Part shown: in pieces, positions 1 to 5,399 of the stretch
How positions within the stretch are numbered: the stretch's first letter is position 1
Layout: each line of letters starts with the position of its first letter
Source: Clostridia bacterium
GTDB lineage: Bacteria; Bacillota_A; Clostridia; Oscillospirales; CAG-272
Direction: 5' to 3'
Assembly: GCA_017631775.1 (NCBI GenBank)
Contig: JAGBSQ010000035.1
Location: forward strand, 1 to 14,792
Length of the DNA: 14,792 bases
Program-made: the position numbers and the translations under genes
Notes under the pieces: model-generated
What the model was told of the DNA's origin: nothing
The model's input: only the letters and a program-made list of their open reading frames with translations
Database searches by the model: none

Positions 1-10
1 ACTTTGCATT

Positions 11-60
11 AAAAAAACCACACCCCAACAGACGACAAAAGGCCTCTGTTCGGGGTGTGG
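11..60 (-). terminator. Conditional terminator of the T-box leader
   Basis: On the minus strand CCACACCCC (52-60) pairs with GGGGTGTGG (18-26), and the stem is extended by an ACAGA/TCTGT helix with a short loop. It is followed directly by seven T residues (11-17). The 5' arm also contains the CACCC that could pair with the T-box core at 68-83, so the hairpin would form only when the cognate tRNA is charged. The first downstream gene lies outside the window. Confidence 0.85.
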
Positions 61-227
61 ATCAATTCCGCACGGTTCCACCCGGACGTTTCACTTCATT
101 ATATATGTGGTTTTTACAGTTTAGTGGTACCCTATACACTTGCATTAAGACCTTTCAGCGAATCCAAAGACTTGGAAGCGGTCTATTCTCTGCGAATGCG
201 CGTCATATAGGACGTGTCTGAACCGTT
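11..227 (-). promoter_or_regulatory. T-box riboswitch-type leader (tRNA-sensing), for a gene beyond the left edge
   Basis: Read on the minus strand, this region has the parts of a T-box leader in order. A long Stem I can be folded: base helix 218-225 with 117-124 (one mismatch), then 206-211 with 131-136, 195-199 with 142-146, and 180-185 with 146-152. A purine-rich CGCAGAGAA bulge lies at 186-194 and GCTGAAAGG at 151-159. The T-box core GGGTGGAACCGTGCGG lies at 68-83, followed by a terminator (11-60). The GGGTG of the core can pair with CACCC of the terminator's 5' arm, giving the usual antiterminator/terminator choice. The TGGA bulge would match a tRNA with discriminator U, as in Gly, Cys or Thr tRNAs. 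Possible specifier codons are ACC (126-128) or TGT (136-138); I cannot decide between them. The controlled gene, often an aminoacyl-tRNA synthetase or amino acid gene, is not in the window. No separate promoter was found, so transcription may come from the mgsA-like gene just upstream. Confidence 0.75.
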
Positions 228-233
228 TGACGG

Positions 234-689
234 TTAATCGTCAAAAAGAAAAGGAGCAGGTTGCTTTTTGTTTGCGCGGTTGTAAGCGGAGCGAGGATTG
301 TAGATCTCGCGCCAATCAAGATCGCCGCGGTCAAGTGCGGTAATAATAACTTCCGCAGTTGCAATGTTGGTAGCTACCGGTACGTTGTAAAGGTCGCAAA
401 GGCGCAACAGTTCGGCATCGATTTCTTCAATTTGAGCATCGGGGCGTGTATCCTTAAAATACAGAAGCACGTCGATCTCGTTGCAAGAAATGCGGGATGC
501 AATTTGCTGTTTACCACCGTGAATACCTGCCATCAAACGCTCGATTTCAAGTCCCGTAGCGTCAGCAATATACTTTGCTGTAATGCTGGTAGCACTAAGA
601 TTGTGCTTTGAGAGAATGCCGCAATATGCGATGCAAAACTCAGTCATTAATTCTTTTTTCAGGTCGTGAGCAATGATTGCTATCTCCAT
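234..689 (-). CDS. Methylglyoxal synthase-like protein with a substituted active site
   Basis: The 151-residue protein has the overall pattern of methylglyoxal synthase (MgsA, dihydroxyacetone phosphate to methylglyoxal): N-terminal IAHD (residues 6-9), ATG at 44-46, GGxQQI at 58-63, EIDVLLYF at 71-78 and LLRLC....NVPVATNIATA at 94-112. Length matches the family. Aligned by eye to E. coli MgsA, however, the catalytic Asp71 is Lys60, and His98 and Asp101 fall on Ile87 and Ile90. The phosphate-binding TGTTG segment reads TSITA (34-38). His19 (here His8), Asp20 (Asp9) and Asp91 (Asp80) are kept. It is therefore probably not a normal methylglyoxal synthase; a ligand-binding or regulatory role is possible but unproven. 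The ATG start has AGGAG at 702-706, a rather long 12-nt spacing. It has its own promoter and no terminator before the downstream T-box leader, so it may be co-transcribed with the gene that leader controls. Confidence 0.8.
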   Translation of the reverse strand: MEIAIIAHDLKKELMTEFCIAYCGILSKHNLSATSITAKYIADATGLEIERLMAGIHGGKQQIASRISCNEIDVLLYFKDTRPDAQIEEIDAELLRLCDLYNVPVATNIATAEVIITALDRGDLDWREIYNPRSAYNRANKKQPAPFLFDD

Positions 690-714
690 AAGAGACTGTC
701 ACTCCTTTCTGTTG

Positions 715-731
715 CCGAACAAAATGTTCGG
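715..731. repeat. Perfect inverted repeat in the leader of the mgsA-like gene
   Basis: CCGAACA-TTT-TGTTCGG on the minus strand: 7-bp arms with a 3-nt centre. It lies between the predicted transcription start (near 762) and the AGGAG ribosome binding site (702-706). It could be an operator or a short RNA hairpin in the 5' leader. It resembles the Firmicutes LexA box (GAAC-N4-GTTC) but has five bases between the half-sites. Confidence 0.5.
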
Positions 732-768
732 TGGGTTACTAGGTGTCTATAAAATCCAAATTCATTTT

Positions 769-798
769 ATTATAACACGAAAAGCTGTGAATTGTCAA
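769..798 (-). promoter_or_regulatory. Sigma-A-type promoter of the mgsA-like gene
   Basis: On the minus strand a perfect -35 TTGACA (793-798) and a perfect -10 TATAAT (769-774) are separated by 18 nt. Transcription would start near 762, leaving a leader of roughly 70 nt. The 174-nt gap 690-863 otherwise holds only T-rich sequence after the lipoprotein gene (minus strand, 820-863) without a clear hairpin. Confidence 0.85.
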
Positions 799-863
799 TA
801 GAAATCGGGATATTTTTTGCTTTTGTTTTTGTAAAAAAATCAAAAAACAATCAAAAAACTCAG

Positions 864-2537
864 TTATTTGTTTACCTGCGGGTTATGAAAATCGTGAAAT
901 CCATTTTTGTTTGGAATATATAAATATTTTTCCAACTCGTAATCATAAGGTGCTTCCTCGTACAAACCAACACTTTTTAGATAGTCGTAATTGTACTCAT
1001 AGAGAATAGGTTTGGAAGTGTGTCCTGAATTTACATAAATGCCCGCATTAATTCCTGCCTCTATTCCGGCATAATTATACATCTCAAGTAAATAATGCGA
1101 TGTATCTCTCATCAGGTTAACAGGAGTAGATTCTCCCGGTCTTGTGTATGACTTGGCTCCTGCTAAAATAGTTGAGACAAGTATACAATCATCATTTTCT
1201 CTTCCGAGTCTATTTTGCGCTTCGATAACACATGCATTTGTCATATTTGTTGAAGTACTACTATAGCCTCTGTGTCCAATTCTGATGATAAAGGCCTTAT
1301 TAACATCAACGTCATTTTGAAGATGCCAAACCAAATCGCTGAAATGATCGTAGTAGTATTGTACTTTATCATTGTATTCTGCGAGGTTTTTTTCTACAGA
1401 ATTAACATAATCATTTTCATAGCCATAATAAAGCGCGTCGGACTCACCTTGTAGCCAAACCAGATATATGTTACCAACACTGTATCCGTCTTTTTCAAGA
1501 TTGCTTTTAGCCGACTTTATCTTTGAAATCATTGATTTGTAATACGATGTAGGGGTATCAATTCGATTTCCCTCGTCATCATAAGTATAAGGCAAAAATT
1601 TATTTAGCATTACGCCACCAACCGAATGGAAACACGCGCAAATCTTTCGTCCCGTGGTCTCATTATACGAGTTGAGAAATGCGGGAATAAGCCCGTATCC
1701 GGATGTTCCATTTGCGGTAATGGGTTCTGTAATCTTTATTCGCTCATTGCTAGAATTGTATGTAAAAGCGTTTTCAATATCAACGTCATAAACGACACCA
1801 AGGTTTTCCGGATCATCGAGCTGAGCTCGACCGCACATATTCGATTGACCAGCAAACAAAATGACATCAACTGTGTTTTCGTCAACTGTAACGTTGCCAT
1901 TGTACATTTGATATTGCCATTGAGATATCAAAGATTTTGCCAAATTCGATTGCAGATTATCTATTTGCTCGCTTACTGCTTTGTCAACCAAATTTTTTAT
2001 CAGTTCCTCGTCTACATCTTTGCCATTTTCTCCGTTTGTAACAGTGAATGTAGTACTTGTTCCATTCGTAAATAGGATCTTATAAGTGTCGATCGTGCCT
2101 TCTGATGAAATCTTCTCAATACTCGATATTCCAACACCATCTTTGCCGTCGATGCCGTCGATGCCGTCGATGCCGTCTTTGCCGTCGATGCCGTCTTTGC
2201 CGTCGATGCCGTCTTTACCATTAACGCCATCTTTGCCGTCGACGCCTTTTTCGCCTGTAGCTTTAACACCCATGGGAGTCCATGTGAGCCCATTATCGTA
2301 GGAAACCTCCCAATAGTTCGTATCCTTGTTTACGCGAAGCATAGGAGTGACACCATCAACTCCGTCCATACCATTCTTTCCATCAGCACCGTCTTTTCCG
2401 TTGGTACCATTGATTCCATCCTTACCGTCAACACCTTTGAAAATTTCGAGGTGCTCTGAGAGGTCGCAACCAGTCATAACTACAGCACTGATAAGAAGAA
2501 CAGTCATTAAAAATAAAACCAAAACTCGTCTTTTCAT
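864..2537 (-). CDS. Secreted lipoprotein with collagen-like repeats and a SASA/SGNH acetylesterase domain
   Basis: Predicted 557-residue surface lipoprotein. The start is the ATG at 2537, with GGAG six bases upstream; an in-frame TTG at 2549 lies within that Shine-Dalgarno and is unlikely. A basic N-terminus and hydrophobic stretch end in VMTGC, so Cys24 is the likely lipidated residue. Residues about 35-62 and 95-136 are Gly-x-y repeats (GKDG, GIDG, GVNG) that should form a short collagen-like stalk, separated by a small 'YWEVSYDNGLTW' segment common in secreted proteins of gut bacteria. From about residue 220 the protein has a sialate O-acetylesterase-type (SASA, CE6-like) SGNH domain: GQSNM with nucleophile Ser232, LQGESD at 362-367, and DTSH (478-481) as the probable Asp/His pair. 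It probably removes acetyl groups from glycans outside the cell, but the substrate is unknown. The gene is visibly AT-richer than its neighbours, suggesting different ancestry. It follows ywlG after a 56-nt gap without a clear promoter or terminator. Confidence 0.85.
   Translation of the reverse strand: MKRRVLVLFLMTVLLISAVVMTGCDLSEHLEIFKGVDGKDGINGTNGKDGADGKNGMDGVDGVTPMLRVNKDTNYWEVSYDNGLTWTPMGVKATGEKGVDGKDGVNGKDGIDGKDGIDGKDGIDGIDGIDGKDGVGISSIEKISSEGTIDTYKILFTNGTSTTFTVTNGENGKDVDEELIKNLVDKAVSEQIDNLQSNLAKSLISQWQYQMYNGNVTVDENTVDVILFAGQSNMCGRAQLDDPENLGVVYDVDIENAFTYNSSNERIKITEPITANGTSGYGLIPAFLNSYNETTGRKICACFHSVGGVMLNKFLPYTYDDEGNRIDTPTSYYKSMISKIKSAKSNLEKDGYSVGNIYLVWLQGESDALYYGYENDYVNSVEKNLAEYNDKVQYYYDHFSDLVWHLQNDVDVNKAFIIRIGHRGYSSTSTNMTNACVIEAQNRLGRENDDCILVSTILAGAKSYTRPGESTPVNLMRDTSHYLLEMYNYAGIEAGINAGIYVNSGHTSKPILYEYNYDYLKSVGLYEEAPYDYELEKYLYIPNKNGFHDFHNPQVNK
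2145..2246. repeat. Short tandem DNA repeats encoding the collagen-like stalk
   Basis: About eleven copies of a 9-bp unit close to GCCGTCGAT or GCCGTCTTT (plus strand) encode the Gly-x-y triplets of the lipoprotein on the minus strand, mostly as GKD/GID. The middle copies are almost identical at the DNA level. Unit gain or loss would keep the reading frame and change the stalk length. Confidence 0.85.
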
Positions 2538-2593
2538 AAATCTCTCCAAAGGAAATGATTATGGGGACAATATGTAACAAAAATCGTGCTTAT

Positions 2594-3136
2594 TTACTCG
2601 TACTTTGCGCGGATGCCGCCAATGAATTTGGGGCGTGTGCGAGCCGCCAAAAGAATGGCATTGCCAATGTGATCCTGCGAAAGTCTTACGGGAACTGCTA
2701 CACGGCGCAAATGCATGCCAATAAGTGTACCGCCGATATCAAGTCCCGCTTGCGCGCGAATTTCTTCAACGGCTACGGGCGCTTCAAAGCTTGCCCACGC
2801 GGTGGTTGCAAAGGAACCGCCTGCCTTGGGTTGCGGAACAACACAAACTTCTTCAAGACCATAGGTCTTGGCGCATTCTCTCTCGATGATGAGCGCGCGA
2901 TTAAGATGCTCGCAGCATTGTGCGGCAAGATAGATGCCCTGCTCTTTTAAGATCGGGTAGATCGCCTCAAAAACGGCTTGTGCCGCCTCAAGGCTTGAGC
3001 CGTGGCCAATGGTCTCGCCCACGATTTCGGAAGAAGAGCATCCCACAACAAGAATGTCTCCTTTTTGCAGTCCCGATACCGAAAGCAACTCGGTAAGTGC
3101 AGACTTTGCTTGCTCTTGAATTAACTTTTTATCCAT
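2594..3136 (-). CDS. ywlG: YwlG family protein (DUF436, UPF0340)
   Basis: The 180-residue protein matches the YwlG/UPF0340 family over its whole length and has the usual family length. Typical segments are KGDILVVGCSSSEIVGETIG (26-45), AAQCCEHLNRAL (71-82), PQPKAGGSFATTAW (101-114) and DIGGTLIGMHLRRVAVPVR (133-151). It has no signal peptide or membrane segment, so it is cytosolic. The family's biochemical function is not known to me. The chosen ATG at 3136 is preceded by GAGG five bases upstream; an in-frame ATG at 3172 would overlap the end of yqhQ and lacks the family's N-terminus. The gene begins 13 nt after the yqhQ stop, so the two are very likely co-transcribed. Confidence 0.9.
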   Translation of the reverse strand: MDKKLIQEQAKSALTELLSVSGLQKGDILVVGCSSSEIVGETIGHGSSLEAAQAVFEAIYPILKEQGIYLAAQCCEHLNRALIIERECAKTYGLEEVCVVPQPKAGGSFATTAWASFEAPVAVEEIRAQAGLDIGGTLIGMHLRRVAVPVRLSQDHIGNAILLAARTRPKFIGGIRAKYE

Positions 3137-3149
3137 AGTTCCCTCACTT

Positions 3150-4232
3150 TTACCAATTATCGCTACCGTCATCGGGAATGACGCGTTCTACTGCGGTGAT
3201 GGCGCACTCAATCATATCGTCGTCGGGTTCAAAAACGGTAAGGTGTTGGAGCCATACGCCGGGGAGCGAAATGATACGGGTCAAAAGGTTGTCGTGTCTG
3301 CCTGCAAACTTGATAAGTTCATAGCCAACACCAACAATGATGGGCAGGAGTGCAAGCTTTACAAGAACGCGCAGACCAAGCGGCAAAACCGCGCCGCTGA
3401 TGGCTACGGAGATGGGGTCGATAAAGAAGGAAATGAAAATGCTGACAAGGAGCATCAAGATCAAGAAAGAGGTACCGCAACGGGGGTGGAAACGGTTCTG
3501 TGCGCGAACGTTTTCGATTGTGAGAGGCAGACCTGCTTCGTAGCAGAAAATTGTCTTGTGTTCAGCACCGTGATACATATAGGTGCGGCGAATATCCTTC
3601 ATCAAAGAAATTGCGGCCATGTATCCTACCAAAAGAAGGATTTTGAGAACACCCTCGATAACAGATTTTACAAGAGAGTCAACCATCGTATCGCCAACCT
3701 TAATAAGCGGCTCAAGCAAACCGTAAAGGAAGGTGGGAAGCATCATGAAAAGAACAATGGCAAGACCAAAGCCGAGAACAACGCTGACAACAGATACAAG
3801 TGTCATCATCCATGCAGGCATTTTGTCTTCTTTCTTCTCTTCTTTTCCCTCTTCCTTCTCCCCTGCCTCACCCTCGGTTTGGGTAATGGGAGCTTCTTCG
3901 GTAGCAGCTTCGTTCTTTTTGCCCTTCTTCTTTTTGGGCTTTTCTTCAACAATGTCCTCAAGGCCGGAGAGCTCTGCCGAGCGCATCAGGCACTTGTAGC
4001 CAAGCGTCATGGAATCGACGTAGCCGAGAATGCCGCGAATAATGGGCCAACGGCAAAATGCCGGGCGCTTTGCCGCGGTGGTTTCAAACTCCTCAACCAC
4101 AATCTCTCCCTTGGTATTGCGGACGGCCATCGCGGTCATTTTGGGGCCGCGCATCATGATGCCCTCCATTAAAGCCTGACCGCCGATAGAGGTTTTGCGG
4201 CGGCAAGCTGTCAATTCATTTTGATTTTTCAA
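3150..4232 (-). CDS. yqhQ: YqhQ family membrane protein (DUF1385)
   Basis: A 360-residue membrane protein of the DUF1385/YqhQ family. It carries the hallmark N-terminal SIGGQALMEGIMMRGP (residues 15-30), YMYHGAEHKTIFCYE (218-232), HPRCGTSFL (249-257) and a C-terminal TVFEPDDDMIECAI (332-345). The His, Glu and Cys motifs suggest a metal site, but the function is not established. Hydrophobic segments lie around 142-175, 190-210, 255-290 and 291-309. Residues 96-137 form an insertion very rich in Lys and Glu, probably a disordered cytoplasmic linker. The start is a TTG at 4230-4232, supported by AGGAA seven bases upstream; the first ATG in frame would remove part of the conserved N-terminus. It lies 102 nt downstream of ispE and 13 nt upstream of ywlG. 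Confidence 0.9.
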   Translation of the reverse strand: MKNQNELTACRRKTSIGGQALMEGIMMRGPKMTAMAVRNTKGEIVVEEFETTAAKRPAFCRWPIIRGILGYVDSMTLGYKCLMRSAELSGLEDIVEEKPKKKKGKKNEAATEEAPITQTEGEAGEKEEGKEEKKEDKMPAWMMTLVSVVSVVLGFGLAIVLFMMLPTFLYGLLEPLIKVGDTMVDSLVKSVIEGVLKILLLVGYMAAISLMKDIRRTYMYHGAEHKTIFCYEAGLPLTIENVRAQNRFHPRCGTSFLILMLLVSIFISFFIDPISVAISGAVLPLGLRVLVKLALLPIIVGVGYELIKFAGRHDNLLTRIISLPGVWLQHLTVFEPDDDMIECAITAVERVIPDDGSDNW

Positions 4233-4247
4233 TTTGGGTTCCTTTCT

Positions 4248-4265
4248 TTATGCAAAATTGCATAA
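4248..4265. repeat. Perfect inverted repeat upstream of yqhQ
   Basis: TTATGCAA-AA-TTGCATAA, two 8-bp arms around a 2-nt centre, directly upstream of the yqhQ Shine-Dalgarno in the 102-nt gap after ispE. The position suits an operator or a leader hairpin. I see no convincing -35/-10 pair in this gap. Confidence 0.5.
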
Positions 4266-4334
4266 ACACAAAATTACGTATATGTTACACCCTTGATGTG
4301 AACTACATATGAACAAACGCGAAATTTCTCGCAT

Positions 4335-5225
4335 TTATTCTGCATATTGTCTCTTGGGTTGACAAACAAAGGCGCGAAATCCTTCTTTTTGCAAAGCGTC
4401 AGATGCTTTTTCGGCCTGCTCGAGGTCATCAAAAACGCCAAAAACAGAAGGGCCGCTACCGCTCATCAAAGAGGCCATAGACCCCTTCTCTTTCATAATG
4501 CGGTGAATTCTTTCAACGTCGGTATTTTCCTTTGGAACGGCCTCTTCAAAAATGTTATAAAAGCAGGTGGCAGAGGCTGCAAGATCCCCTTTTTGCCAAA
4601 AGGAAAGCAGTTCTCCCTCGCTCCCCTTTTTTGTGTTAGGGGTAGCAAAAAAGCCGTATTTTTCGTCCAAAGCCGCATAGGCCGCAGGGGTGGAAATTCC
4701 CACATCGCCCATTGCAATAACAAGAGCGCAATCGGGCATTTCGGGAGCGCGTTCCAAGACCTCTCCAACACCCGTTGCAAGCATTGTTCCGCCGCGAATG
4801 CAAAACGGAACATCGGCACCGAGTGAGAAGCCGATTTCGCAAAGCTCATCTACCGTAAAAGGATTGCCGCACAAGCTGTTCAAGGCTCGCAAAACGGCAG
4901 CCGCATCGGCACTTCCACCACCAAGACCGGCACAGACCGGAATGTGTTTTTGAATGGAAATTTGCACGTCTCCCGTCAAATTTGTGCATTGCAAAAAGCG
5001 CTCTGCCGCGCGTGTGGCAAGGTTGTTATGATCGGTCGGCAGCTCCGCATTCCCCGAGATGGAGAGCGTGATGTGCGACTGCGGCTTGGGGATAAAATCA
5101 ACCGATACTAGGTCACACAGCGAAACGGTTTGCATGACACTGACGATATCGTGATAACCGTTGGGGCGCCGCGAAAGAATATTCAAATAGGCATTGATTT
5201 TGGCGTTTGCTCTTTCGGTGTGCAT
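4335..5225 (-). CDS. ispE: 4-diphosphocytidyl-2-C-methyl-D-erythritol kinase
   Basis: IspE phosphorylates CDP-methylerythritol with ATP in the cytosolic MEP pathway to isopentenyl diphosphate. The 296-residue protein has the GHMP kinase layout: ANAKINAYLNI near the start (Lys9 is the expected catalytic lysine), the glycine-rich ATP loop PVCAGLGGGSADAAA (96-110), LGADVPFCIRGG (135-146) with the likely catalytic Asp138, and the C-terminal LMSGSGPSVFG (253-263). Length is normal for the family. The ATG at 5225 has a good Shine-Dalgarno (AGGAGAGG) about eight bases upstream. A clear promoter lies at 5258-5286, so ispE is probably the first gene of a minus-strand unit with yqhQ and ywlG. In-frame alternatives are not needed; nothing unusual is seen. 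Confidence 0.96.
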   Translation of the reverse strand: MHTERANAKINAYLNILSRRPNGYHDIVSVMQTVSLCDLVSVDFIPKPQSHITLSISGNAELPTDHNNLATRAAERFLQCTNLTGDVQISIQKHIPVCAGLGGGSADAAAVLRALNSLCGNPFTVDELCEIGFSLGADVPFCIRGGTMLATGVGEVLERAPEMPDCALVIAMGDVGISTPAAYAALDEKYGFFATPNTKKGSEGELLSFWQKGDLAASATCFYNIFEEAVPKENTDVERIHRIMKEKGSMASLMSGSGPSVFGVFDDLEQAEKASDALQKEGFRAFVCQPKRQYAE

Positions 5226-5257
5226 GCTTTTTTCCTCTCCTTGGGGATTTCACCCTT

Positions 5258-5286
5258 ATTTTATCACAATTTGCGCGCCTTTTCAA
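5258..5286 (-). promoter_or_regulatory. Promoter of ispE
   Basis: On the minus strand TTGAAA (5281-5286) and TAAAAT (5258-5263) are separated by exactly 17 nt. Transcription would start near 5251, about 25 nt before the ispE start codon. The promoter is divergent from the plus-strand operon. Confidence 0.8.
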
Positions 5287-5327
5287 TATTTTTTGTAAAT
5301 AATATTAAAAAAATATAATATAACTAC

Positions 5328-5356
5328 TTGACGGAACGAAAAAATTGGTATAAAAT
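5328..5356 (+). promoter_or_regulatory. Probable promoter of the plus-strand operon
   Basis: TTGACG (5328-5333) and TAAAAT (5351-5356) are 17 nt apart, giving a start near 5363, just upstream of the AAAGGAG at 5379-5385. A weaker alternative is TTGTAA (5293-5298) with TAATAT (5316-5321), also 17 nt apart. If the first promoter is used, the open frame upstream of 5363 cannot be the translated N-terminus. Confidence 0.6.
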
Positions 5357-5399
5357 TAATATGGATTATTTTGTACCCAAAGGAGCACAACGAAAAAAA

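Noticed and set aside
222..236. Terminator of the mgsA-like gene (AACCGT-CAA-ACGGTT)
   Set aside because: The hairpin has no T-run after it and its 3' arm is needed for the base helix of the T-box Stem I.
715..731. LexA (SOS) operator
   Set aside because: The half-sites GAAC and GTTC are separated by five bases, whereas the Firmicutes LexA box needs four; nothing nearby is a DNA repair gene.
2137..2246. CRISPR-like repeat array
   Set aside because: The units are 9 bp, without spacers, and encode Gly-x-y triplets in a continuous reading frame.
3243..4172. Plus-strand open frame (about 309 codons) opposite yqhQ
   Set aside because: Low-complexity residues derive from the Lys/Glu linker of yqhQ read backwards; yqhQ itself is a well conserved family.
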